Assembly (NCBI GenBank): GCA_963717255.1
Contig: CAVQVT010000005.1
Span: 1 to 64,000, forward strand
Direction of reading: 5' to 3'
DNA: 64,000 nucleotides
Source: CAIYQJ01 sp963717255
Lineage (GTDB): Bacteria; Chloroflexota; Limnocylindria; Limnocylindrales; CSP1-4
In this document: positions 9,338 to 16,893 of the stretch, piece by piece
How the letters are laid out: each line of letters opens with the position of its first letter
How positions within the stretch are numbered: the stretch's first letter is position 1
Program-made: the position numbers and the translations under genes
The notes under the pieces: model-generated
The model's input: the letters and a program-made list of their open reading frames with translations, nothing else
Databases searched by the model: none
Told to the model about the DNA's origin: nothing

Positions 9338-9522
9338 CGCAGAAGCTCCTCCGCGATGACAGCGGGAGGCGCCGCGACGATCGACACCGTGGTGAAGCCC
9401 CTCGCCGTGAGCGGCAGGGCGCCGATGTTCTCGGCGCGGGCATGAGGCATGGCCGACCAGTCGGCGCCGACGGCGGCTCGGGCACCGTCCATCACATGCG
9501 GCTGGTGGAGCGCGACCGCCAC
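9334..9522 (-). CDS. 62-residue protein of unknown function, first gene of Usp-ATPase operon
   Basis: The GTG at 9522 has an almost perfect Shine-Dalgarno (GGAGGT, seven bases upstream), an in-frame stop lies just upstream, and the TGA overlaps the ATG of the first UspA gene. The product has a conserved-looking, non-repetitive sequence (ADWSAMPHARAENIG, TTVSIVAAPPAVIAEELLR) with no membrane helix or known motif. Position as first gene of the operon suggests a small stress-related or regulatory protein, but no function is supported. Confidence 0.6.
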   Translation of the reverse strand: MAVALHQPHVMDGARAAVGADWSAMPHARAENIGALPLTARGFTTVSIVAAPPAVIAEELLR

Positions 9523-9659
9523 GGCGATGACCTCCGACGTCCGTCAACGCTGCCGAAGGTCTCTCCCGGCCGCCGAGGCGGTCGATGCCGGCGGGTCCCA
9601 GGGGGCCGTGCTGACGCCGGACACCAGTGGTGGGGTACTCCCCATCGGTTCTGTGACAC

Positions 9660-9704
9660 ACGCTAGCAGGGCCCTTGACAGCCGTCAAGACTGTCCCGTA
9701 TCGT
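9660..9704. promoter_or_regulatory. divergent promoter pair sharing a 16-bp palindrome
   Basis: CTTGAC-AGCC-GTCAAG (9674-9689) is a perfect inverted repeat whose two arms are the -35 boxes of opposing promoters. Rightward: TTGACA, 18 bp, TATCGT (9699-9704), leading to the leaderless GTG of the winged-helix gene at 9712. Leftward: TTGACG, 17 bp, TAGCGT (9665-9660), feeding the 62-aa/Usp/ATPase operon. A dimeric regulator bound here would control both directions; the adjacent winged-helix protein is the natural candidate. Confidence 0.75.
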
Positions 9705-9711
9705 TTCTCAT

Positions 9712-10068
9712 GTGACTGATGGCAGGCATAGAAGGGATGGGGAGTCATCCGAGCTCGCCACGGGCCCGGCGGGCTCGACATGGACATTCCTGACGAACCA
9801 CACGCACGTCATGATCTGCCTGGCCAGGGATCCGGACCTCAGGGTCAGGGACGTGGCCCAGCGGGTCGGCATCACCGAGCGGGCCGCCCAACGGATCCTG
9901 TCGGAGCTGGCGGGCGCGGGCTATGTGTCGCGCGCGAGGTCAGGTCGGCGGAACAGCTACCGGCTTGACCTCGATCGGCCGCTGAGGCACCCCCTCGAGA
10001 GCCCGAGGCCGGTGCGCGACCTTGTACGGGCGCTCGCGTCAGAGACCGGCACTCACGACTCCGGCTGA
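9712..10068 (+). CDS. small winged-helix (MarR/ArsR-like) transcriptional regulator
   Basis: A 118-residue DNA-binding protein. After a polar N-terminus, residues about 25-85 form a winged-helix domain: THVMICLARDPDLRVRD, then the recognition region VAQRVGITERAAQRILSEL, then a wing GYVSRARSGRRNSYRL. The short tail has no obvious sensor domain or cysteine pair. The GTG start lies seven bases after a TATCGT -10 box, so the mRNA is probably leaderless. It is transcribed away from the Usp-ATPase operon and shares a palindromic promoter with it, which suggests that it regulates both that operon and itself. Confidence 0.8.
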   Translation: MTDGRHRRDGESSELATGPAGSTWTFLTNHTHVMICLARDPDLRVRDVAQRVGITERAAQRILSELAGAGYVSRARSGRRNSYRLDLDRPLRHPLESPRPVRDLVRALASETGTHDSG

Positions 10069-10153
10069 CCCGGTGTGTGGGTGTGAGGTCCCGTCGGTCC
10101 GCTACCTGGTCTGAGCCGGCGCGGTCTCCCTGCAGGCGCGCCCCCGCTGCCTC

Positions 10154-10933
10154 TCAGCCGCCCGGGGACGGCGTCGGGCTGGCAGGCAGTGGGAGCGTCA
10201 CGGACGGCGAGGACGGCGCCGCCCCCGGAGACGACGGCGGTGCGGTCATCGTGCTGTCCCCGATCTTGATGTCGTGGCAGAGCAGGCAGGTGGAGTCCCC
10301 GCGCAGCGCGTGGTCGATCGGCAGCGCACCGACCTCCTCGGACTGGTGGCAGCTCCGGCAGCTGAGCTGCGCGCCCTCCGCGTGCGGGTACGTCGGCGGC
10401 GGGAGGGCCTGCGGCTTGTGACAGAGGGTGCAGGTCTCCTCGCCCTTGTTCGCCATGCTCGTCGGCAGATGAACGTAGTTGCCGTGGCAGTCGAGGCACT
10501 TCTGGTCCTGGAGGCGCGAGTGGGGCTGCGTGATCGACTTGCCCGGGATCGGCTCCTTGTGGCAGTTGAGGCACTCCGTCTGCGCGACGCCGTCGTGGCC
10601 CGGCGCCTTCCGGCCGAGCTCCTTGTCGTCGTGACAGGTCAGGCACCCCCGCCAGCCTTCCAGCGGGTGACCGAGCGACGGGACCACCTTGAGGCCGGCG
10701 GAGCCGCCCGATTCGTGGCAGAGGACGCAGGCGTTGTTCGTGGGGATGTGGGCGAGGCCCATCGCCATCGTCTCGGCCGTGGCGGTCGGTCCCGCGGTCG
10801 CCTGCTCCGGGTGGCCAGGCTTCGAGGCCGGCGACTCCAGGCGGTCGAGGAAGACCACCGTGAGGAGCCCGACGATGACGACGATGTTGACGACGATGAG
10901 TGCGCTGATCGCGAGGTCGAGCTTGCGTCTCAT
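10154..10933 (-). CDS. membrane-anchored heptaheme cytochrome c, copy 1
   Basis: A 259-residue cytochrome with seven CXXCH haem-binding motifs (CVLCH, CLTCH, CLNCH, CLDCH, CTLCH, CRSCH, CLLCH). An N-terminal membrane helix (residues about 5-28) is preceded by MRRK, so the haem domain faces the periplasm. The tail is Pro/Ser-rich. It follows the hydrogenase protease with an ATGA overlap and is the last gene of the operon, so it is a likely acceptor of electrons from the hydrogenase or its cytochrome b. Multihaem proteins of this kind are not part of the classic HyaABC set. Its equivalent in copy 2 differs by very few residues. Confidence 0.9.
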   Translation of the reverse strand: MRRKLDLAISALIVVNIVVIVGLLTVVFLDRLESPASKPGHPEQATAGPTATAETMAMGLAHIPTNNACVLCHESGGSAGLKVVPSLGHPLEGWRGCLTCHDDKELGRKAPGHDGVAQTECLNCHKEPIPGKSITQPHSRLQDQKCLDCHGNYVHLPTSMANKGEETCTLCHKPQALPPPTYPHAEGAQLSCRSCHQSEEVGALPIDHALRGDSTCLLCHDIKIGDSTMTAPPSSPGAAPSSPSVTLPLPASPTPSPGG

Positions 10934-11481
10934 GCGGGGGCTCCCACCAGGTCGCGCCCGTCGGGGGCGGCGGACGCCGGGGCGGAGGTCCGCGCGTCGA
11001 GCCGGCGAGCCTCGTGAAGTGTAGCGACGACGGCCGCGCCGAGCGAGGCGCGGACCGGTCCGGAGAGGTCGGGGCCGGTCTCGGTCGTGAACGGCCGGAT
11101 GCAGACGAGGGAGAACGCCGGCGGCAGCGTGCCGGTCAGGCGCGCAGCGTCGACGAGCTCCCCGACCCCGTCGGAGGCGGCCGGCGAGAGACGGGTGCCG
11201 GGCGAGCGCACGGCATCGCCGTCCACGACGGCGATGGTGCCGGGCGGTCCGGCGATCTCGGCGGCGTCCACGATGACGAGCGCACGGGCGCACGCGACGA
11301 CCGGAGAGAGCCCGAGCCCGAGGAGGCCGCCGTCGACGAGATCCGTCCCGGGCGGGAGCGCGCACTCGCCGCGGTCGGCGAGCCGGCGGATCTCGCGCAC
11401 GACGTGCACGCCCACGCCGTCGTCGCCGCGCAGGACGTTCCCGACGCCGACGATCGCGAGCGGCCCGCGCGGATCGCTCAT
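10930..11481 (-). CDS. [NiFe]-hydrogenase maturation protease, copy 1
   Basis: A 183-residue endopeptidase of the HyaD/HybD/HycI family, which trims the C-terminal peptide of the large subunit after nickel insertion. The N-terminal motif GVGNVLRGDDGVG carries an acidic nickel-sensing residue, and an Asp in DLVDGGLLGL corresponds to the second ligand. The large subunit upstream indeed has an 18-residue extension after its C-terminal CXXCXXH motif. The start overlaps the cytochrome b stop and the stop overlaps the cytochrome c start (ATGA in both cases). Confidence 0.9.
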   Translation of the reverse strand: MSDPRGPLAIVGVGNVLRGDDGVGVHVVREIRRLADRGECALPPGTDLVDGGLLGLGLSPVVACARALVIVDAAEIAGPPGTIAVVDGDAVRSPGTRLSPAASDGVGELVDAARLTGTLPPAFSLVCIRPFTTETGPDLSGPVRASLGAAVVATLHEARRLDARTSAPASAAPDGRDLVGAPA

Positions 11482-12293
11482 CCCATCTGCTCCGCCTCGT
11501 CCGCCACGCCCTCATCGCCGTCGCGGGCGAGGACGATCTCCTCGCGGGTCATGTACTTGTAGCCGCTGAAGATGCTCGCCAGGAGGCCGTTGCGCTCCAG
11601 GCTGTCCACCAGGACCGAGCTGTACACGTGGAAGAGCGCGATCGCGAGGATCAGGTACATCGCCGCGTGGTGGACCATCCGGATCAGCTGCGGCCCGAAG
11701 ATCGCCCGCGGCCACCACAGGGCGGTCGCGCCTGGCTCGGACCCCAGCAGCCCGTCGAGGGCGAAGCCGGTGAGCGTCTCGAGCAGCAGCAGCAGCCAGA
11801 GGCCGAGGTACGCGGCGGCGGCGAGCTGGTTGTGCCCGATGATCCGCGGGATCTCCTTCACGATGAACGCGTAGAAGCCCGCCTGTCGGAGGATCTCGGT
11901 CGCCTGCCGCATCGTCGTGGGGATGAACGCCGACCACCGCGCATAGCGGTTCCCGAGGAGCAGGTAGATCGCACGCACGAGCCCGGAGACGACGAGGACG
12001 ATCGCGAAGACGATGTGGATGAAGCGGACGTTCGTCATGACCGAGCCGCCCGGCGGGATGATGAACGGGTCGGCGATGTACCCGCCGGTGACGCTCAGGA
12101 CGACGATCGCCGTGGCGGTGACCCAGTGCGTGATGCGGACCGGGATCTGCCACACGTAGACGCGGAAGCGGCCGTCCGGCTCCGACTTCGCCTCGGCGTG
12201 GCCGTGCGCCGCAGGGACGGCGACGGCCGCGGCCGGCTCGGCGGGAGCCTGCGACGGGATCGCGACGCCGACGGGGTCGCTCGCGGCGGTCAT
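11478..12293 (-). CDS. hydrogenase b-type cytochrome subunit, copy 1 (intact)
   Basis: A 271-residue membrane protein of the HyaC/cytochrome b561-like family that anchors the hydrogenase and passes electrons to the quinone pool. After a 45-residue Ala/Pro-rich N-terminus come RITHWVTATAIVVLS and three more strongly hydrophobic helices. Candidate haem-ligating histidines lie in RITHW, RFIHIVF, MVHHAAMY and ALFHVYS. This is the intact copy; the one at 16079-16893 has lost one base. It starts in an ATGA overlap with the large subunit. Confidence 0.9.
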   Translation of the reverse strand: MTAASDPVGVAIPSQAPAEPAAAVAVPAAHGHAEAKSEPDGRFRVYVWQIPVRITHWVTATAIVVLSVTGGYIADPFIIPPGGSVMTNVRFIHIVFAIVLVVSGLVRAIYLLLGNRYARWSAFIPTTMRQATEILRQAGFYAFIVKEIPRIIGHNQLAAAAYLGLWLLLLLETLTGFALDGLLGSEPGATALWWPRAIFGPQLIRMVHHAAMYLILAIALFHVYSSVLVDSLERNGLLASIFSGYKYMTREEIVLARDGDEGVADEAEQMG

Positions 12294-14053
12294 CGCGCCC
12301 TTCCTCCCGAGGTGCTCCGGCGGTCCGGCTCGGCCGGCCGGTACGCGTGGGTCGCGCAGGCGGTGCACGGATCGAACGAGTGGGCGACGCGGAGGATCTC
12401 GAGCGGACGCCGCGGGTCGACGACCGGCGTGCTGACGAGGGCCTCCTCGAGCGGGCCGCGCCGGTCGAGGGCGTCGCGCGGCGACGCGTTCCATGTCGTC
12501 GCGTCCACGATCTGGTACGCCTGGATCCGGCGGCCGCCGACGGTCACCCAGTGGCCGACCGCACCGCGCGGGCCCTCGCCCAGCGAGAAGCCCCCCGCCT
12601 CCGCGGGCCAGGCCTTCGGGTCCCACATCGCGATGTTCGCGATGGCCAGGTCGCCCGAGGCCATGTTCGCCGTCATCCGGTCGAGCCAGACGGCGAGACG
12701 GTTCACGAGCACCTGCGCCTCGATCGCCCGGGCCGCGATCCGTCCGAGCGTCCCGAGGATGCCGTCCTCGCCGGACCCGATGGTCTCGATCGCGCTCGCG
12801 ACACCCTCCTGGACCTCGACGTTCCCGGAGGCGAAGGCGACGAGCGTCCGTGCGAGCGCGCCGACCTCCATCGGCTCCTGGCCGTACCGCGCGGCCTTCA
12901 CCCAGCTGTACTTGGCCGAGCCCTGCAGGGTCGTGACGGGCGCGGGCGGCCCCGCGTACTTCGGGTCGGTCACGCCGTCGGGCGGGGCGAGGTACGCCGT
13001 GTCGTCCTCGGGGTACGTGTAGTAGGCGTGGACAACGGTCTCGCCGACGTTCTCGGGCTTGACCGACAGCAGGTTCGCGAGGTCGCCGTCCATGAGGCGG
13101 CCGCGGGGCAGCAGCAGCGACGGCTGGGTGGTGTCGTCCTCCGCGAACTCGCCGAACGAGAGGAAGTTCCCAGGGCCGCGGCCGATCGTCGCCCAGTCGC
13201 GATAGTGGCCCGTCAGCAGGCGGACGTCGGGCACCAGGACCTTCTCCACGAAGGTCCGCGCCTCCACGATGAGCGTCCGCATGTCCGAGATCCCGGCGTC
13301 GCTCAGCGCCGGCGGCGTGTCGCGCTCGACCTGCGACGGATGCTCGCCGCGGAGGGGAGCGGCGGGGCCGCTCCAGACAGGGGCGGTGACCATCCCACCG
13401 AGGCAGTAGCTCTGGAGGTGCGGGCTCTTCCCGCCGAGCATCGTGAAGAGCTGGGTGAAGCGGCGCTGCCAGTCGAGCGCGTCGAGGTAGTGCGAGATGA
13501 GGAGGAGGTCCGCCTCCGGCGACAGCGTGTAGGCGGGGTGCCCCCAGTAGCCGTTCGCGAAGATGCCGAGCTGGCCGGAGGAGGCGAAGGTCCGGAGGCG
13601 GGCCTGCAGGGCCGCGAAGTGGTCCGCGCTGGACAGCGACCAGTCGCCGATCGACCTGGCGAGCGTGGAGGTGGCGGCCGGGTCGGCGGCGAGCGCGCCG
13701 TCGAAGTCGACCCAGTCGAGTGACTGCAGCTGGTAGAAGGCGAGCACGTGGTCCCGGACGAAGGTGGCACCGGCGAGGAGGTTGCGCAGGAGGCGTGCGT
13801 TCGGGGGGACCTGGACGGCGAACGCATCCTCCACGGCCCGGACCGCGCCGAGCGCGTGGGTCCCGTTGCACATGCCGCAGATCCGCTGGGCGAAGAGGTA
13901 CGCGTCGCGGGGGTCGCGGTCCCGGAGGATGAGCTCGAACCCCCGGAACATCGTCCCGGAGCTCCAGGCGTCCTCGACGGCGCCCTGGACCTCCGCCTCG
14001 AGCCGGAGGTGGCCGCCGATCCGCGTGACCGGGTCGATCGCGATGCGCACCAT
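12290..14053 (-). CDS. [NiFe]-hydrogenase large subunit, copy 1
   Basis: A 587-residue catalytic subunit. The N-terminal nickel-site motif RICGMCNGTH has Cys59, Cys62 and His66; the C-terminal motif DPCTACATH has Cys563, Cys566 and His569. The 18 residues after His569 should be removed by the maturation protease encoded downstream. The motifs are those of group 1 uptake hydrogenases. The small-subunit gene immediately upstream in this copy lacks its N-terminal two thirds, so this large subunit would have to pair with the small subunit of the other copy, or else be an assembly duplicate. It is nearly identical to 16890-18653. Confidence 0.93.
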   Translation of the reverse strand: MVRIAIDPVTRIGGHLRLEAEVQGAVEDAWSSGTMFRGFELILRDRDPRDAYLFAQRICGMCNGTHALGAVRAVEDAFAVQVPPNARLLRNLLAGATFVRDHVLAFYQLQSLDWVDFDGALAADPAATSTLARSIGDWSLSSADHFAALQARLRTFASSGQLGIFANGYWGHPAYTLSPEADLLLISHYLDALDWQRRFTQLFTMLGGKSPHLQSYCLGGMVTAPVWSGPAAPLRGEHPSQVERDTPPALSDAGISDMRTLIVEARTFVEKVLVPDVRLLTGHYRDWATIGRGPGNFLSFGEFAEDDTTQPSLLLPRGRLMDGDLANLLSVKPENVGETVVHAYYTYPEDDTAYLAPPDGVTDPKYAGPPAPVTTLQGSAKYSWVKAARYGQEPMEVGALARTLVAFASGNVEVQEGVASAIETIGSGEDGILGTLGRIAARAIEAQVLVNRLAVWLDRMTANMASGDLAIANIAMWDPKAWPAEAGGFSLGEGPRGAVGHWVTVGGRRIQAYQIVDATTWNASPRDALDRRGPLEEALVSTPVVDPRRPLEILRVAHSFDPCTACATHAYRPAEPDRRSTSGGRAR

Positions 14054-14054
14054 G

Positions 14055-14741
14055 TCAGCCGGCCTCCGGGGGCCGCGGGCCAGCGGCGGGTCCCGCGTCG
14101 GCGGCGGGCTCGGGAACGGCGTGGGGCTCCGTGGCCGCGGACGGCTCGGGGACGGCGGTCACCACGGCCGGCGTCGGCGGGACCGGTGAGGGCACGGGCA
14201 TCGTGGGCGGCGCCTCGACGGCCACGGCGGCATCCGTGACGGGCGCACCGGCGGCGACGGCCACGGCGGCATCTGCGACGGGTGCACCGGCCGCGGCCTC
14301 CGCCCGTGCCGCGGCCTCGGCCTTCCTGTGCTTCTTCTCCTTCGACCGGATCCGGGTCTCGCGGACCGTCATCAGCGTGCCGTGCACGACCGTGACGGCC
14401 GCGATCCCGCCGACGAGCAGGGCGCCGACGTCGTCCACGCCGAACGCTGGCGCGAGCGAGACCGGCGGCGGGAGCCGCTGGTAGAAGGGGCTCATGGTGT
14501 CCCAGAAGTCCGGCATCGCGCAGCCGATGCAGCCAGCCCCGGCCTTGATCGGCCAGCTGGTGCCATCCGCGTACCGCTGGGTGGCGCAGTTCGCATACGT
14601 CTCGGGGCCCTTACAGCCCATCTTGTAGAGGCACCAGCCCTTCTGGGCCCCCTCGTCACCCCACGCCAGCACGTACTCGCCGAACTCATAGTGGGCCCGG
14701 CGCTCGCACTGGTTGTGGATGAGGCCGCCGTACGCGAAGAG
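14055..14741 (-). pseudogene. hydrogenase small subunit, copy 1: C-terminal fragment
   Basis: Only the last part of the small subunit is present here, starting in the codons for FAYGGLIHNQCERR and running through the distal and medial FeS ligands (GWCLYKMGC, NCATQ, AGCIGC) to the tail. Unlike copy 2 the C-terminus is in frame: a membrane helix (DDVGALLVGGIAAVTVV), a Lys/Arg-rich stretch and an Ala/Pro-rich cytoplasmic tail ending PPEAG. No signal peptide or proximal-cluster region exists, and upstream sequence switches abruptly to the end of the copy-2 cytochrome c gene. An internal ATG at 14672 could at most yield a fragment. Confidence 0.9.
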
Positions 14742-14754
14742 CGGCCGCTGCCTC

Positions 14755-15534
14755 TCAGCCGCCCGGGGACGGCGTCGGGCTGGCCGGCAGCGGGAGCGTC
14801 ACGGACGGCGAGGACGGCGCCGCCCCCGGAGACGACGGCGGTGCCGTGAGAGTGCTGTCCCCGACCTTGATGTCGTGGCAGAGCAGGCAGGTGGAGTCCC
14901 CGCGGAGCGCGTGGTCGATCGGCAGCGCACCGACCTCCTCGGACTGGTGGCAGCTCCGGCAGCTGAGCTGGGCGCCCTCCGCGTGCGGGTACGTCGGCGG
15001 CGGGAGGGCCTGCGGCTTGTGGCAGAGGGTGCAGGTCTCCTCGCCCTTGTTCGCCATGCTCGTCGGCAGATGGACGTAGTTGCCGTGGCAGTCGAGGCAC
15101 TTCTGGTCCTGGAGGCGCGAATGGGGCTGCGTGATCGACTTGCCCGGGATCGGCTCCTTGTGGCAGTTGAGGCACTCCGTCTGCGCGACGCCGTCGTGGC
15201 CCGGCGCCTTCCGGCCGAGCTCCTTGTCATCGTGGCAGGTCAGGCACCCCCGCCAGCCCTCCAGCGGGTGGCCGAGCGACGGGATCACCTTGAGGCCGGC
15301 GGAGCCGCCCGATTCGTGGCAGAGGACGCAGGCGTTGTTCGTGGGGATGTGGGCGAGGCCCATCGCCATCGTCTCGGCTGTGGCCGTCGGCCCCGCGGTC
15401 GCCTGCTCCGGGTGGCCGGGCTTCGAGGCCGGCGACTCCAGGCGGTCGAGGAAGACCACGGTGAGGAGCCCGACGATGACGACGATGTTGACGACGATGA
15501 GTGCACTGATCGCGAGGTCGAGCTTGCGTCTCAT
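14755..15534 (-). CDS. membrane-anchored heptaheme cytochrome c, copy 2
   Basis: A 259-residue protein with the same seven CXXCH motifs and N-terminal membrane anchor as the copy at 10154-10933, differing at a handful of residues (for example VIPSLG instead of VVPSLG, DIKVGDSTL instead of DIKIGDSTM). It keeps an intact frame and the ATGA overlap with the protease gene. Its stop lies a few bases from the duplication junction. Confidence 0.9.
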   Translation of the reverse strand: MRRKLDLAISALIVVNIVVIVGLLTVVFLDRLESPASKPGHPEQATAGPTATAETMAMGLAHIPTNNACVLCHESGGSAGLKVIPSLGHPLEGWRGCLTCHDDKELGRKAPGHDGVAQTECLNCHKEPIPGKSITQPHSRLQDQKCLDCHGNYVHLPTSMANKGEETCTLCHKPQALPPPTYPHAEGAQLSCRSCHQSEEVGALPIDHALRGDSTCLLCHDIKVGDSTLTAPPSSPGAAPSSPSVTLPLPASPTPSPGG

Positions 15535-16082
15535 GCGGGGGCTCCCACCAGGTCGCGCCCGTCGGGGGCGGCGGACGCCGGGGCGGAGGTCCGCGCGTCG
15601 AGCCGGCGAGCCTCGTGAAGTGTAGCGACGACGGCCGCGCCGAGCGAGGCGCGGACCTGTCCGGAGAGGTCGGGGCCGGTCTCGGTCGTGGCCGGCCGGA
15701 TGCAGACGAGGGAGAACGCCGGCGGCAGCGTGCCGGTCAGGCGCGCGGCGTCGATCAGCTCCCCGACCCCGTCGGAGGCGGCAGGCGAGAGACGGGCGCC
15801 GGGCGAACGAACGGCATCGCCGTCCACGACGGCGACGGTGCCGGGCGGTCCGGCGATCTCGGCGGCATCCACGATGAGGAGGGCACGGGCGGACGCGACG
15901 ACCGGAGAGAGCCCGAGCCCGAGGAGGCCGCCGTCGACGAGATCCGTCCCGGGCGGGAGCGCGCACTCGCCGCGGTCGGCGAGCCGGCGGATCTCGCGCA
16001 CGACGTGCACGCCCACGCCGTCGTCGCCGCGCAGGACGTTCCCGACGCCGACGATCGCGAGCGGCCCGCGCGGATCGCTCAT
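15531..16082 (-). CDS. [NiFe]-hydrogenase maturation protease, copy 2
   Basis: A 183-residue HybD-family endopeptidase, almost identical to the copy at 10930-11481 and with the same GDDG motif. Several conservative substitutions (IRPATTET for IRPFTTET, ASARALLIV for ACARALVIV) in an intact frame indicate that both copies have been under protein-level constraint, or come from two related strains. ATGA overlaps on both sides are kept. Confidence 0.88.
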   Translation of the reverse strand: MSDPRGPLAIVGVGNVLRGDDGVGVHVVREIRRLADRGECALPPGTDLVDGGLLGLGLSPVVASARALLIVDAAEIAGPPGTVAVVDGDAVRSPGARLSPAASDGVGELIDAARLTGTLPPAFSLVCIRPATTETGPDLSGQVRASLGAAVVATLHEARRLDARTSAPASAAPDGRDLVGAPA

Positions 16083-16893
16083 CCCATCCGCTCCGCCTCG
16101 TCCGCCACGCCCTCGTCGCCGTCGCGGGCGAGGACGATCTCCTCGCGGGTCATGTACTTGTAGCCGCTGAAGATGCTCGCCAGGAGGCCGTTGCGCTCCA
16201 GGCTGTCCACCAGCACCGAGCTGTACACGTGGAAGAGAGCGATCGCGAGGATCAGGTACATCGCGGCGTGGTGGACCATCCGGATCAGCTGCGGCCCGAA
16301 GATCGCCCGCGGCCACCACAGGGCGGTCGCGCCTGGCTCGGACCCCAGCAGCCCGTCGAGGGCGAAGCCGGTGAGCGTCTCGAGCAGCAGCAGCAGCCAG
16401 AGGCCGAGGTACGCGGCGGCGGCGAGCTGGTTGTGCCCGATGATCCGCGGGATCTCCTTCACGATGAAGGCGTAGAAGCCCGCCTGCGGAGGATCTCGGT
16501 CGCCTGCCGCATCGTCGTGGGGATGAACGCCGACCACCGCGCATAGCGGTTCCCGAGGAGCAGGTAGATCGCACGCACGAGCCCGGAGACGACGAGGACG
16601 ATCGCGAAGACGATGTGGATGAAGCGGACGTTCGTCATGACCGAGCCGCCCGGCGGGATGATGAACGGGTCGGCGATGTACCCGCCGGTGACGCTCAGGA
16701 CGACGATCGCCGTGGCGGTGACCCAGTGCGTGATGCGGACCGGGATCTGCCACACGTAGACGCGGAAGCGGCCGTCCGGCTCCGGCTTCGCCTCGGCGTG
16801 GCCGTGCGCCGCAGGGACGGCGACGGCCGCGGCCGGCTCGGCGGGGGCCTGCGGCGGGATCGCGACGCCGACGGGGTCGCTCGCGGCGGTCAT
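16079..16893 (-). pseudogene. hydrogenase b-type cytochrome, copy 2, frameshifted
   Basis: The same gene as 11478-12293 but one base shorter: copy 1 reads CCTGTCGG on the plus strand where copy 2 reads CCTGCGG (deletion after 16486). Translation from 16893 goes out of frame after TEILR, in the cytoplasmic loop after the second helix pair, so the last two helices would be lost. The remainder is still conserved, so the defect is recent or is a sequencing indel. Confidence 0.85.

Larger units (their letters stand above)
10144..14741. repeat. tandem duplication, copy 1 (hydrogenase unit)
   Basis: This segment is nearly identical to 14745-19340. The offset between copies is 4601 bp at the left, 4600 after position 11886 and 4599 after 14448, so the copies differ in length by only two single-base deletions, both in copy 2. 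Copy 1 holds heptaheme cytochrome, protease, cytochrome b, large subunit and only the C-terminal part of the small subunit. Three bases (14742-14744) separate the copies. Confidence 0.95.

Noticed and set aside
8423..9787. 454-codon open frame as one long UspA protein
   Set aside because: The first 150 residues are Arg/Pro/His-rich and unlike any Usp domain, the promoter lies inside, and a good ribosome site precedes ATG 9337.
11478..13871. 797-codon frame as a hydrogenase fusion
   Set aside because: Most of it is a shadow of the large-subunit gene; only the cytochrome b part from 12293 is real.
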